Source: Microcebus murinus (lineage: Eukaryota > Chordata > Mammalia > Primates > Cheirogaleidae). From it: a DNA stretch of 64,000 nt. Positions 34,401 to 46,480 of the stretch are shown here, piece after piece; position 1 is the stretch's first letter, and each line of letters begins with the position of its first letter. Under the pieces are notes generated by a model. That model did no database searches and was not told where the DNA came from. It was given only the letters and a program-made list of their open reading frames with translations. A program made the translations under genes and the position numbers. The stretch covers positions 10,603,537 to 10,667,536 of the forward strand of contig NC_134107.1 of assembly GCF_040939455.1 (NCBI RefSeq), given 5' to 3'.

Positions 34401-35825
34401 AGCCGACTGTCCCAGCTACACCAACACTCCTTCCTCCCCCTCAGAGTGCCCGCGTCCACGCCTGGCCGTTCACACCTAATTCTTCCCAAGCCGCCACTTC
34501 CCAGCCAGCGTTCTGAGGACTAATTCCATGACACACACACGCACCCTCCAATCCTTTCCTGGGCAAAAACGTTTGGGAAAAATAAGCAGATTGAACAAAA
34601 ACTGCACAGGTCATGTTGCTGCTGAATTTCTCTGAGCGCTCCTCGCGGTAATCTCTCAGGCAGGGTTTGGCCGAGGCCGCGCTTCCCACACGCACCTGCT
34701 CCGGACAGCCTCCCCTGGAGCGGGTGGACGATGCCCCACAGCAGGACAGGAGGTGGTGGTCTGAGCACGGCTCGCAGGTGACCGTAGAAGGCAGGAGTCC
34801 CGTCACACACCTGCAACAGCGCCGCTGCCCACCGGCCAGCACACTGCTGAGCACGGTCACCCTAAGTGCCTGCAGGGCGACTGCCTGGCTCAGAGATGCT
34901 GACAGCAAGAAATCCGAAATGGTTCTCCAACCAGAAGCAAAGGACCCCAGGGATCTAACAGCCACTGGCGCCTCCTGAATGCCAAAACCAGTGTCCCCAA
35001 AGCAGAGCACGAGCTGCTGGCGAACCAGGCGCCTGAATCAAGATGACATTTCCATTTTAGACCACGGCCCCGGATGAATCGCAATCCCAGATGGTGCATT
35101 CTGGCAAGACACTGGGGTGTCCGGGTCTTGAGAAGGGTTCTGGTTAGAGGAGGGTTCCAAGTAAGAGGAGGACTGGTGAGAAGGAACATTCCCGGGAAGG
35201 TCTGTTTCTCCCCCATGCCGCGGCACTCACACGGCGGCTGCTTGCTCGGCACTGTTGGAAACTGCGCCGCCCCGCTTTGGCCAGACAGACCCGGCACAGC
35301 CTCCAGCAGTCCCTCGGGTCCTGGACAGGACAAGCTGGTGTCTAATCGGACCCCACAGGCTCCTACCGCAGACGGGCCACGTGGTTTCTAAAGAACATCC
35401 GGTTTTATCATAGGTTCACATTTTAGTTTCCGTAGAGCAGGACTCAAGAGGTCTGACCCACCAGTTTGAACCCTACCCTTAACCTCTTCGTGACATGCTT
35501 GGCCATCCACGTGGTGTTTCTGCAGGAACTGCTCCCGCTGCAGGGAGAACAGTCCACCCCGGTCACAGCCCAGCCCAGCAGATGAACAAGGACAACAGGT
35601 CAACACACCCCTCCCGGGCCTGCCCTGCTCGCAGCTCTCAGGCACGTGTTGGGCAAGGCCCTGTGCCCAGCAGGGACCTGAGGCCCAGACCCGGGACAGC
35701 CCTGAGGTTAGCCATCAAGGAACAAGGACACGAGCCGCCTCCAATCAGGATCTAACTCTTGGGAAACCTGCCAGAGAAGAGGATCTCCTTAACTTGCACA
35801 GAGCATTCACCCACATCCTGGAGCA
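31496..35825. other. Intronic stretch, nothing identified
   Basis: GC-rich non-repetitive intron. An AT-richer segment at 33.43-33.86 kb is noted in the findings. No exon or RNA gene recognised. Confidence 0.45.
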
Positions 35826-36424
35826 ACATCTGTAATAAATAAACAAGCAAACAGATAAATACATTATTGAAAGATTAAAAGGAAAGGGGGGAAATTGGTA
35901 CTTTCAGATAAGATGCTTCTCTATATGGAAAATCCAAGAGAATCAAGGGACAAATTAAATAATTTGTAACTAGCAAAACTAGTACAAAAAAAGTCCAGCA
36001 AAATACTAGATAAGAAATATATAATTCTGCTACATTAGCAATAAACAACTGAAAAACATTAAAACATACTTTAATAACACCCGCAATAAACAAAGGTACC
36101 TATGGGGAAAAAAAAATCTAACCCAGTATATGCAAGGTCTTTATGGTGAAAAGTAATACTCTACAGCATTATCTTCTAGGAACGAAAGAGAGAAATGAAG
36201 GAAGACCCAGATAAATGGTGAGATACACAATGGCCATGGATATTAGGATTTAATACCTTAAAGATAGAAATTCTCCACAAAATATAAATTTGATGTAACT
36301 TCCAACAAAAATCCTGATAGGACCATTCACAAAACTTAACACTCTGATTTCAATGTTTACAGCAGAGGAGAAAGAGCCAGATAAAGCCAAAACTTTGGAG
36401 ACTAAGAGAAGACCACTCTACCAC
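35826..36424 (+). mobile_element. Old L1 ORF2 fragment, 5' part of a split element
   Basis: 'tatgcaaggtctttatggtgaaaagtaatactctac' ... 'gaaggaagacccagataaatggtgagatacacaatggccatgg' ... 'aatataaatttgatgtaacttccaacaaaaatcctgatagg' follow the L1 ORF2 order downstream of the reverse transcriptase. Frames are broken. The element continues after the MER1-type insertion at 36425-36893. Confidence 0.8.
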
Positions 36425-36893
36425 TGCGATCCCTACCCCCAACCCCCTGTCCGGTCCGTGGCCTGTTAGGAACAGAGCTGCATGGCAGGAGGTGAGCGGT
36501 GGGCCGGCAGGGAAGCTGCATCTGCATTCACAGCCGCTGCCCATCACTCGCATCACCGCATAAGCTCCAGCTCCTGTCACATCCGTGGGGGCATTAGATT
36601 CTCAGAGGAGCACAAACCCTACTCTAAACTGCACACCTGAGGGATCTAGGTTGCACACCCCTTATGAGAATCGAATGCCTGGGATCTGAGGTGGAGCTGA
36701 GCGGTGATGCTGGCGCTGCAGAGCAGCTGCAAATACAGATTATCGTTACCAGAGAGGTCTGACTGCACAACGAATGTAATTCACTTGAACCATCCTGAAA
36801 CCATCCCCTCCCCACCCCCAGTCCATGGAAAAACTGTCTTCCATGAAACTGGTCCCTGGTGCCAAAAAGGTTGGGGACCACTGCTCTTTAGGA
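36425..36893 (-). mobile_element. MER1-type hAT-Charlie element inserted in L1
   Basis: On the minus strand it begins 'cagtggtccccaacctttttggcaccagggacc', includes 'gaatgcctgggatctgagg'-type and 'gcattagattctcagagg' symmetric segments, and ends near 'ggttgggggtaggg'. At about 469 bp it is close to the longer MER1 form (MER1A) rather than the ~340-bp MER1B. Flanking octamers agree only partly (cactctac / ctctttag). Confidence 0.85.
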
Positions 36894-37230
36894 TGCCAGG
36901 ACTTACTAAAATTTTACAATATGAAAACAGTATGGTATTGTACAAAGACAAATAGATAATGAAAAAGTGGAGAACCCTGGAACAGCCCTTGTAAATATGG
37001 GACATATGCCTTGCCCATATGTCTTGGGGAAAAGGAAGAATTAATAAATATACAAGACTCATGCAAATGGTTATTCTGTTTCATTAAGAAAATAGATAAG
37101 AAATAGAGCCCCGTGCCACTCCCTACACACAAATCCACTCCAGGTGCATTGAAGGCTTTCATGGGAAAAGCAAAACGACAAACCTCTAGAAGAAAATGAG
37201 AGGCAGTAGCTGAACACAAGATCCCTCAGA
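36894..37230 (+). mobile_element. Old L1 ORF2 fragment, continuation
   Basis: 'tgccaggacttactaaaattttacaatatgaaaacagtatggtattg' and 'acaaatccactccaggtgcattgaagg' ... 'agaagaaaatgagagg' correspond to L1 ORF2 just downstream of the segment before the MER1-type insertion. One L1 was therefore split by that insertion. Confidence 0.8.
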
Positions 37231-37294
37231 GCAAGGAATTCTGGATGCTCCATAAATGCTGCTTGGTTGCTTGCTGTGAAGGATTAAAACAGCA

Positions 37295-37757
37295 TAAATG
37301 TGCAGAACTGTATTATTCTCTTATTGCTCAAGAGGTCAGAAGTCCTCAGCGAGTTTCGCTCAGCTGACGCCAAGATGCAGCCAGGGATGTTTCCTTCTCA
37401 AGATTCTGTGAAAAAACCCACGCCCTGCCTTTCCCAGGTTTCAGTAGTGGCCTCCGTTCCTCTACTTGTGGCCATTTCTCTACTTCCAAAGTGCATCTCT
37501 CCAATCTCCACTTCCACCTTCACTTCACCCTCTCCTCTCTGCAGTCAAGTCTCCCTCCTACAAATAAGGACCCTTGAGATTACAGTTTGTGCCCCACCTG
37601 CACAATCCAAAATAATCCCCCATCTCGAGGTCTTTAACTGTATCACATCAATAAAGCCCCCTTTGCTGTATAAAGTCATATTTGCACAGATTCCAGGGAT
37701 TAGGGCCTGGATATCTTTGGGGACTACCATCCAGCCAACCACAGTACGTTACATTAT
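37295..37757 (-). mobile_element. MaLR-like LTR relic inserted in the same L1
   Basis: Diverged reverse-complement LTR pattern ('tattattctcttattgctcaagaggtcagaagtc' ... 'aataatcccccatctcgagg' ... 'gtctttaactgtatcacatcaataaagcccc'). The L1 resumes after it. The family is uncertain. Confidence 0.45.
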
Positions 37758-38020
37758 TATTTGATAACTAAATCAAAGAGAGCAAAAAGCCTTTCTTTCA
37801 ACAAGGCACTGAGCGCAAAGCATGAAGGAAAAGACAAATTCAGCATAGTTAAAATTAAAACTTCTATCAGACACAACTGGGAAAAGATCCTGCTGCAAAA
37901 AAACAGAGCCCTGAAAGAGACCTCTGCAGCGTAGGAGGGAGTGGGGTGGGGGGAGACTCTGGGGAGAATCCTACAGAGCAAAAAGGAAACAACTCCAGGT
38001 GCAAATGTGCAAAGGACGTG
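37758..38020 (+). mobile_element. Old L1 fragment, continuation towards ORF2 3' end
   Basis: 'ggaaaagacaaattcagcatagttaaaattaaaacttctatcagacacaactgggaaaag' follows 'gacaaattagactacattaaaattaagaacttctgttcatc' of L1 ORF2. It is the third piece of the split element. Confidence 0.7.
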
Positions 38021-38204
38021 AGCACAGAGTCCACTGCAGGGGACTCCTGAAGGACAACACAGGAACACACATCCCCCAAGGCCCCAGGGACACAAGCAAT
38101 GCCGAAGCCCAGGATAAAATGCAGGCCCAGGACGGGGAAGGGAGCGCAAAGGGAGGCTCTCGGGGCTCTGCCATCGGCCCATGCATGCAGTCCTCACAGC
38201 CGCC

Positions 38205-38330
38205 CCACTGTGCTGAACTGTGTCCCCTTGACATGCACGACATGCACGTGCTGAAGCCCTCACCCCCAGTGTGATGGTGTTTGCAGGTAGCACCTTCAGG
38301 AGGTGATTAAGATTAAACCCTTTAAATCAC
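38205..38330 (+). mobile_element. MaLR LTR 5' fragment (MST/MLT1-like)
   Basis: 'ctgaactgtgtccccttgac' then 'gtgctgaagccctcacccccagtgtgatggtgtttgcaggtagcaccttcaggaggtgattaag' matches the LTR start '...gttgaaatcctaacccccagtgtgatggtattaggaggtgggg...'. Confidence 0.7.
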
Positions 38331-38639
38331 CATCCATCTCGGCAACCTGAATCCCTGGGCTGCTGAGCCTCCGGGATGTGTCTGTCCCCAGGACCACAGC
38401 TTCCAGTGGAGACTGATTTCTTCAAAACTGAAAACTAAATCTGCAGACACAGCCTTCTTTAAAGGGTTTGTGGTTTTGACACAAGAGGAAACCTCTCTGC
38501 ACCCTGTCCACTGCAGGGCAGCATCCTCAGACCCGGTGCACAGGCTGGGGGCCCCCGGCCACTGCAGCAGCCTCTCCTTATGCCGAATGAGACACCCCTG
38601 TAGCCTTTTCCGCGTTTTTCTCTGGAGTGTCACAATGGG

Positions 38640-38768
38640 GGCCCCAGCCTGATGACCCTAATTAATCCCAATTACCTCCCAATGGCCCCACCTCTAATCA
38701 ACGTAGGAATTTGGGGTTTTAGTTTCCAACACATGAAATCTGGGGGACACATTCAAACCGCAGCAGCC
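38640..38768 (-). mobile_element. MaLR LTR 5' fragment (MST/MLT1-like), inverted
   Basis: 'aattacctcccaatggccccacctctaatca' ... 'tttccaacacatgaaatctgggggacacattcaaaccgcagcag' is the reverse complement of an LTR 5' part. With the fragment at 38205-38330 it forms an inverted LTR pair around 300 bases of unassigned sequence. Confidence 0.7.
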
Positions 38769-39205
38769 AACAACAGGAACCTAAGGAAAGGATCCTATAT
38801 CCCTATCAACTACATTATAGAGCAGTGAAGACAAATCAATTCAAGTAACATATATTGACATGAGACAATGAAGTGGAGAAAAATCAACTTGCAAAAGAAT
38901 AGACGCTACATTTGCATTAAAATGTTTATACACAAGTTAATAATATAGATGGCTATCTTGATATAGAGATATATAAAACCCAACTTCAGAACAAGGGTCC
39001 CTGCTAGTAGACAGGGAAAACTGATGAGGGTCAAGCATACTTGTCTCAAAACTTTTAAAAATTAGTTAAAAAAAAAAAAAAAGAATTGAAGTAATACACA
39101 AACAGAGCAAAATCTTAAAATACTTAATTCTGATGGTGGGGGATAGAGTTGTTATGTTCTATCTACTTTTCTATACATTTATAATGTTTTTTAACTAAAA
39201 GCTTT
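38769..39205 (+). mobile_element. Probable L1 3' UTR fragment
   Basis: AT-rich, with 'aattctgatggtgggggatagagttgttatg', 'ctacttttctatacatttataatgttttttaac' and an A14 run at 39067-39081. It resembles the 3' UTR of an old L1 and may be the end of the element that starts at 35826. Confidence 0.5.
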
Positions 39206-42140
39206 AGAAATGAAACAACTGTGGCACAGGGTCGGCCTGCAATGGTCTTTTCAATGCAAGACCTTGATAAACCAAATGCATTCTTAATGCTAAAAAGAGA
39301 CAGATGTGATGGGGGCAGGTCCTAGTGGGCGAGTGTGGGGGGCGGGGCAGAGCTGATGCTTCTAGGAGGCTTACTGTGTTTGTTATCTCTTTGGGAGGAT
39401 GACAGGAGATAAGGAGCCTCTCCCGGGGGGGCAGCACCCCAGCCCCACCCGGCAACCCTCAGCCTTCAGGACTCTCCGGGGCAGAGGCACTGCAGCTGGG
39501 ACACCAGGGAAGGGGAGTCCCTTCTGCCATCTAAACCAGCAGGACCGACCGCAGAGTGTTTCCCCGGACCCTCTCCCACGACACTTTCAAAAGACAGCCT
39601 GCTCCGTGCAAAAAGGAGCCAGGAGATCGCAGCGTGGTCCCTTGCAGAAGGGACATCCAGATCCATCCGCTTCCGGTCCTTTCTCAAGAAGCACACGTCC
39701 TGTCCTATTCCACAGGGAGGCGGAAGGAAGAAGGAAGGCAGAATGCAAAATGTATGTGTTTTTTTATTACTTATTTTTAAATTAAAAGGCTTTATTTTCA
39801 GAGCAATTTTAGACTTACAGAGTTCCCATATATTCTCTCTGTCCCCAAGCTCAGTTTTAAAAAATCGCTTTTAAACTCTCAGACCATCTCTTCCTTAGGG
39901 AAGCCTCAGGCACGTTCTCCCTCGGTCCATGGCGGACACAGGGAAAAAGGACCTCTAGCCTGACCTAGTGCACAGTTTGTAGTCTGCCTGCTCTGACAAG
40001 CCTGTTGCATGTAGGATCCAAAATGAAATGTGAAATCCAAACACGATTCTGCGGCCCACATGGCTAGCGCTCTCTGAACGTCCAGGTGCCCTGCGTCTGT
40101 TTCTCAGCCTGTCCACAGTCACTCTGGGTCCGTCAGGTGAGTTCTGGCCCCTGGGCTTCAAATGCAGGGGGGATGTGTGGTGGCCAAGGAGAGAGCCACT
40201 AGGTCTGGGGGCCGACAGGGAACAGAGGGGCATGGAAACCGCCCCCACGTGTAAGCCACGCTCCTAAAATCCCAGTACCGTGTGGCGGAGGGCTGGGAGG
40301 GATTAACTGCCCTCAGAATATTCAGCCCCATGGCGGACTGCACTTCCACAGTGTCTGGCTCAGCGGAGGGTGCCGTGGCCTTGAACAGACCAACGACCGT
40401 GACCGCTAGAGAGGAGGTTCTACTGCCAGCACCCCACCCAACACCGGACCGGCCACGGAATAACCCAGCAGGGCGGGTCTCCACACCGAGGGGCTGGCCG
40501 CAGGGTCACACACCTACAGCACCTCCGACTCGCACGGGGGCCTTACGGGGGCTGCTCTCTACCTTCCAAACTGTGGGTCACCAGAAGCTATTTATCAATT
40601 AAATTATTGTCTGGGAACTGGGCACAGCACACAGTAAAATCACAGAGCTCTGAGACCTCTATGGAGAGATGGAATGTCATCGAGATATTAAAACTAAGAT
40701 GTGCCTATTTCTAAAATGCTTAAATATATTTCAAGTCAAAGGTCGGGACTCTTGACAACTTTGGGTGCTGTGCTCACTCCCATCGGGAGTGGCCTCAGGT
40801 CTCTGCTGGGGACACACGGTAGGAGGGATGCCAAGTCCCCTGGTCTGAAGGCAGCTCTCCCGTCACCTGCTGGGACGGATGGACTGCACGGTGGGTTGGG
40901 CTGTGGCTTTCCCGTCCTGCCACCATCTGTAATGACAGGATTTAAGCTGTGGGTGGGGTCCTTTAGTTCCTGTGAATGGGTGCGGGAACCCCGCTGCCTT
41001 TGCAACCTTAACTTCGATTTTCCTGTCTTGTTTTCTTAAGAAAGGATCTTGAAGGAACACCTTTGTCTTGTGGGAAGTTTTGAAGTGGCAAGCTAACCTG
41101 CTGGCCGGGGAATCTCTCGAAGGCTCCCCCAGGAGATGCCCCCTAAGTCTCCGTGCCTGTCCCCACTGTATCCAGTTCCCAGGATAAGAACGGAGCTCCG
41201 TCACCACAGTGGAAGCAAGTTCTCATTTCCTCCAGCGCAGCCTGGTCAAACCCCACGGCGACAGAGTGTCCAGCCCCGAGACCTCCCTCCTGGGGACGTC
41301 TCGGCCCCACCTGAGCTTCGGAGCCCTGGAGGTTTGGGTGCAGGAGGCTGCGCTGGGATCCGGGACTCTCTCACTCTCAAGTGCCACCCTAGTGGAACGG
41401 GTGCTCAGCCAGTGTTGAGAACTGGTGACATCTCCATTGTCACAGAACTTTTTCTCAGGAGCAAGGACATGTCTCACCCTCCAGCAGCCTGGGATACCCC
41501 CCCCGCCGGCTGACCTCACCATCCAACCCCACCCATGCTCAGGACCCAGCCCAGGCCACACTCGCGTAGTGTCGTCCGTTAGTCCGTGAGCACTCTGTCG
41601 GGAAGCCTTCCCTCGTGTCCCCTGCTGAACTCAAGGGGACAGCAGCTCTTATAGCTCCTGCAGTGACAGATGAACGTGAGCGTCTACACACCACTGGGAC
41701 CTGGAACAACGCTGAGCAGTCCCAGCACAGGCCGCCTGGAGGCTGGAGACCTGGGATACCGGGAGTTCATGCAGCTCAGTGCAAATCCGGAGGCCTCCTC
41801 GCCCGGGAGGCCAATGATGTGACTCTCAGTCCAAGGCCAAAGGCCTGAGGACCTGAGGGCTGCTGGTGCAGGCCAGAGGCCAGGGAGCCCGGAGTGGCCA
41901 AGGACAGGAGAGAGAGAATGTGGCCCAGCTCCCACAGGCCACCACAGTCACTCTGTGCTTGCTCTCCCTGGGCCCGGCCGACTGGGGACACCTCTCCCCC
42001 ACCTCGCCCACTCAGACTCACACCCTGATCTCCTCTGGAGACACCCCCCCGACACCCACACTGAGGCTCTGCCAGGATTCTAGGTGTTCCTTAGTCAAGC
42101 TGACACCTACAATTGACCATCACAGGCACCGGCCCCATCG
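39206..42140. other. Intronic stretch, nothing firmly identified
   Basis: GC-rich intron with an AT-rich patch at 39.75-39.87 kb that may be another L1 3' end. No coding exon. Confidence 0.4.
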
Positions 42141-42144
42141 GATC

Positions 42145-42265
42145 AGGGCCCCCGCCCTCATTTAACCTTGAGCACCTCCTCAGAGAAGCCTCGTCCTCAG
42201 AGACAGTCACACTGGGGGTTAGGGCTTCAACATATGAATGTTGAGGGGACACGATTCAGTCCACA
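42145..42265 (-). mobile_element. MaLR-like LTR fragment
   Basis: 'actgggggttagggcttcaacatatgaatgttgaggggacacgattcagtccacag' is the reverse-complement LTR 5' end pattern ('gggggttaggatttcaacatatgaattttgggggacacaaacattcagtcc'). Confidence 0.75.
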
Positions 42266-43604
42266 GACCTGGGGAGACCCAGCTCTGGTCTTGAGAACCC
42301 CGGGCCACACCGGCGCCCCTGGCTGTGACGCCTCCTCCGGGGCAGCAGCAGGTGCCGGAGGGCCTCGAGGAGACAACGGGCTTCACTGCCCGGCCCCGCC
42401 CTAGACACAGCGAGCACGTGTCCAAACGGGGCACGCGGCTGTCAGGATCCCCAACGTGACAGGCACAGTGTGGCACAAAGGAAGCCCTCGAAACATGGTG
42501 GCAGTGGCTGTCATCACTGACCTCACCCCGTGGTCCTGCCAGCCCCCTCCCAGACGCCACCAGGGAGGAGGAGCACCCCAGAAAGGCTTCTCCCCCAAGG
42601 ACGCAGGGCCAGGGTGTGATGGTGCTTCCTCGCTCCTCGCCGTGCTTTGTGCAAAGGGAGCAGACGGCTTCCTCGGGAAAGGAAGGTTCTGGAGAGCGGA
42701 ACGACGGGAAGAGCAAGCGCTCGCCTTAACCCCTAACGCTGCCCCACGAGACAGCCCACCAGACTGCTGCCCGGAAGGCCGCACATTTGCGCCGGGGCGG
42801 GTGACGGTCCAGCCCAGCCCGCCGGAGCAGGGGACGGCAAGCACTCAGACCCCGGGATCACCCACAGCCTCCCGAGTCCCTCGACCACGGGAAGGGAGAC
42901 GCCATAAAAAATGAATGATCACGGCAGCTTCAGAATGCTTCAAAGACGCTCCCGGGGGCTGTATTTCAAAGTGCTCTGGCCTCCCGGGCGACCACGCTGA
43001 CCGGGGCTGGGAAGTGAGCCTGCTGGCGGCCACCCAACTCCGCAAGGTCGTCCCTGAGCAGGGAGCGGGGGTGACTTGTTTGATGAAGTGTCTTATAGAT
43101 CTATTAAATTTATTTCTCGAGCCACTGGACTTTTGTAGGCTTCAATAATGATGAAAGGAAAACCTTTCTCAGCCCTCAAGGAGGACAACATGAAAACGAA
43201 GAGAGAAATCGATTCCAGAACAGGTTTCCCCTCTGGCTGGGAGCAGGGGCTGGGCAGGGCTGTGACCCACCTGCCTTGGAGCAGACGGGAGAGAGGAGGC
43301 ACCCGAATGCCTCCGGGCCAGCGAAGGTGGCCTCTGTATTTGCACCATTTCACACACCCTGGGTATGGGTTCACTTTCCTGGAGCTACTCGGGCTGCTGG
43401 CACAGAAAGCTAATAACTGGTTTAAGCCTCTTCCTTGACCATCCAGGCAAATGCACACACCTCCCCCCCCCCAGGAAATGTTCCTTCCCATCCATCCACG
43501 AGCACAGGGGGGCTTCCACCCCCACAATCTTAACTTCTGCCCAGAGATTTTACCATTCCAGAAAATGCTGTCATGCTGCTCCTCCGACAACATGCCCAAG
43601 TGTA
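42266..43604. other. Intronic stretch, nothing identified
   Basis: GC-rich intron. A C run lies at 43464-43472. No exon or repeat family recognised. Confidence 0.45.
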
Positions 43605-44037
43605 CAGGGTTGAAGAGTGTCCTTTCAAAATCCTTGTCCACCCAGAACCTCAGAATGTGCCCTGACCTGGAAATGGGGTCTTTGCTCATGTGATTAGTTC
43701 AGATGTGGTCACACTGGAGGCGGGCGGGCCCTAAATCCACGACGAGGCTCTTTGTGAGAAGAGAAAGGACACAGAGATGACAGGGAAGATGCCGGGTGAA
43801 GACAAAACAGAGACTGAGACTGGAGTGATCCGGCCACAAGCCAGGGAACGCCTGCAGCGCCCAGAGGCCGGAAGAGGCAGGAAGGACCCTCCCCTAGAGC
43901 CTTTGGAGGGAGCGGGCCCTGACGACACCGTGATTTCAGACTGCTCATCTCCAGAACTGTGAGACAATGAACCTCTGTTGCTCTAAGCCACTAGTTTCTC
44001 TCTGTTTCGGTGTGCACAGGAAACCAATGCACCAAGG
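43605..44037 (+). mobile_element. MaLR-type LTR relic, nearly complete
   Basis: Starts 'gggttgaagagtgtcctttc', then 'cctgacctggaaatggggtctttgctcatgtgattag', 'gtgatccggccacaagccagggaacgcc' and 'ctccagaactgtgagacaatgaacctctgttgctctaagccac'. The aatgaa replaces the usual aataaa polyadenylation signal. It is the same family as the copy at 3160-3590. Confidence 0.75.
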
Positions 44038-44435
44038 ATTTACGCTTAAGCGAGTAGCACCATTAAAAATCGTTCCTAACTTATTCCTCCTTGGGTAACA
44101 TGCACACTTGAAGTCCCATCCTGGCATCTTTCCAGAACGAGGACACACTCATGGCAACGATCACTACTGACATCTATGCAGAGGCCCTGCAAGCCGAGGA
44201 CTGAGCAAGGTCTACAGCTGGAAACGGTCGCTAGGAACACGGGCTTTGAAGGGGACACATGAAACCGAACGCCAGTGCCAGAGCTCCCTGGGGGAGTAGC
44301 TCAGGCACCGTGGGCACACGGCCTTTGTGCTCAATGTCCCTTCCACCTGGAATTCTCCCCTTCCCCGCCCTCCTCCCTTCCCATGGTTTGTGCGGCACGC
44401 CCTCCACTCTCGGAGCTTCTCCTCAACAAGGCAAG
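44038..44435. other. Intronic stretch, possible L2 fragment
   Basis: 'acggcctttgtgctcaatgtcccttccacctggaattctcc' at 44320-44360 recalls the L2 3' region ('ctttgcacttgctgttccctctgcctggaacgctc'). The match is weak and the rest is unrecognised. Confidence 0.4.
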
Positions 44436-44439
44436 AAAA

Positions 44440-44790
44440 GTAAACAAAATACCTCCGGATTGGAAGACATAAAACTATCTTAATTTGCAGACAGCACAGC
44501 TATTCCATGTCAAAAATTCATGGCAATCCTTGAAAAGCTACTAAAACTAGTTAAGTGATGATAGCAAGATGGGAGAATGCAAGATAAAGATGAAACAATC
44601 AATTGTGTTCCTATATAACTGCAAAGAATAATTGGAAATTGAAAATTAAAAACAATACCGTTTACAAGTGCCAATCAAAAATATAACATGCTTAGGGAAA
44701 AATCTGGCAAAACAGGCAAAAGACCCATATATGCACTGAAAATGGCGAAACATTGCTGAGAGAAATTAAAGATGACCTCAATAACTGAGA
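44440..44790 (+). mobile_element. L1 ORF2 fragment (reverse-transcriptase 3' region)
   Basis: 'acataaaactatcttaatttgcagacagcacagc', 'aatcaattgtgttcctatataactgcaaagaataattgg', 'caaaaatataacatgcttagggaaaaatctggc' and 'aacattgctgagagaaattaaagatgacc' follow the L1 ORF2 sequence in order. It is truncated at both ends and frame-broken. Confidence 0.88.
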
Positions 44791-45379
44791 GGCCACCTCT
44801 GGACGAGAGCCCTCAAGTCCAAGTTCATGCAAAGCTCTGCTGGCCAATTAGGGACCCAGTGGGCGCAGGACTTCCCCGGAGCTGACAGCCGCAACCACTC
44901 TGTCCCCTGCCTGCCACGTGGGAGTGACGAAGCATTTCGCCAACTTTCCTGGGAACAAACATCATTATCTTCTTTCTGCAGTTGCAGGAAAAAGTTACTC
45001 AGAGGCAAATGGCTCTGGGTGGCCTCACTCCAGACGTACCCATGACGACGTCTCGTTCCAGGCGCACCTGCCAACACCTTGTTATTTATGAGAACGCACC
45101 ACAGGGCACGGAATCTGTGCTGTTCTCCATTTAAACGCCCCTACCTGCTGGTGGTCTTTATCACAGGCACAGGATGGAAAGAGAACAGAGGAAGCGGTTT
45201 CCACAGAAAAACGTGGAGGAAGTGACTAGCTTTGTTAATTTATGGTCTGGGCAGTTAAAGTAGCTTTCCTTACCAGGGTAGGAGTAGAGGAAAAGCAAAA
45301 CCCCAAGTTCCTTACCCTGACCTCATCCAACAACGCTTTGTACAACACTGAGAAGTCCACAGCGAAAGCCCAGTTGCAA

Positions 45380-45416
<37 letters not shown>

Positions 45417-46369
45417 TCAAAAAACAAAAGACAAAAAAAAAGTTCAATTCCTAGTTAAAATAGATGCAAGCTTCTAGAAAACACCTACAGATGGCATATT
45501 TGAAAAACACCTGTCACAGCACTAGCCCACACGCCCACGTGGATCAAATTAATTCCAGCCCAGGAATGAAACTTTCAGGGAGTGCAGGAGCTACGACCCA
45601 GTGAGGTCGGTGTTGCCGCCAGCCGCCCCCTCTCAGGCTTCAGCAGACCAGAAGGGAGGGAGCCAAAGGTCACAGGACAGGGACAGAACATCACTCAGCC
45701 CCCACCCCTCCACTAGCACCTGCAGGCCCAGGCTCGCCCGTGTCCGCTTTACTTCTGGCTACAAAGCAGCCTACCATGTCCACGTGGCAACTGCCCTCAC
45801 CCCTGCTCCCTCTCGAAACTGCACACACACACAAAACGTGGCAAAGGGGTCTTATTTTTGATGCACATAAACACAAGGACAGGCAGAAAAGCAGAGGAGG
45901 GAAAGCAAGATGGTAGAGGATTCGGAGTACGACAGCCTTGGCCGTCCTGAACACACCCAGTCCCAAGGCTACCGAGGGGACGGTGCAGAAGCCAGTCCCT
46001 TTGTGGCACAGAATTCCAGGAAAGCTCGGGAATTGAATCGCTCCCCGCAGCGGGCTGAAGGCAGGAAGACGGGGGCAAAGTTTGTCAAGGCAGCAGTTGG
46101 ATCCCTGCATCCGGTCCTCTATCTCAGCAGCCAGGTGACTGCCCTCGCCCCTGTGCCCAGGTGAGAGGAGGAAAAGTGACTTTCTGCAGTGAGCCCCTGA
46201 ACTCGGGGATGCGGGACCCTGCAGACACCGGGGAGGTAGGTGAAAGTCCATGCACGCAACAGGCAGATCTCTGCTCCCCTGCCCCCCACCCTTCTCTGGA
46301 TCCCAGAACTCCAGGCCTCTGCGGAGAACGCGACAAACCCAAGAGAAGAGATGCACTTGAAGACGTGTC
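44791..46369. other. Intronic stretch, nothing identified apart from the TA tract
   Basis: Mixed composition. The long minus-strand frame at 45691-46518 has no recognisable protein content. Confidence 0.45.
45380..45417. repeat. (TA)n microsatellite, self-complementary
   Basis: About 18 TA units interrupted by one 'tg', followed by an A-rich stretch. Perfectly self-complementary, and therefore prone to cruciform formation and length change. Confidence 0.93.
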
Positions 46370-46480
46370 AGTGTCCTGGGCCACCAGAACAAAGTCCCCC
46401 AAACTGGAGTTGGAGCAGCAGCAGCAGAAACTGACATCTCACAGCCCGGGAGACCAGGAGTCTGAGATCCAGGCCTCTCT
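46370..46480 (-). mobile_element. MaLR-like LTR 3' fragment
   Basis: 'tcctgggccaccagaacaaagtcccccaaactgg' ... 'gaaactgacatctcacagcccgggagaccaggagtctgagatccagg' is the reverse complement of the LTR 3' end ('...gctgccataacaaaataccatagactgggtgg...'). Confidence 0.65.

Noticed and set aside
34441..35010. 189-codon minus-strand frame on the SHANK2 strand as an extra exon
   Set aside because: No resemblance to SHANK2 or other proteins, and no convincing splice sites delimit it.
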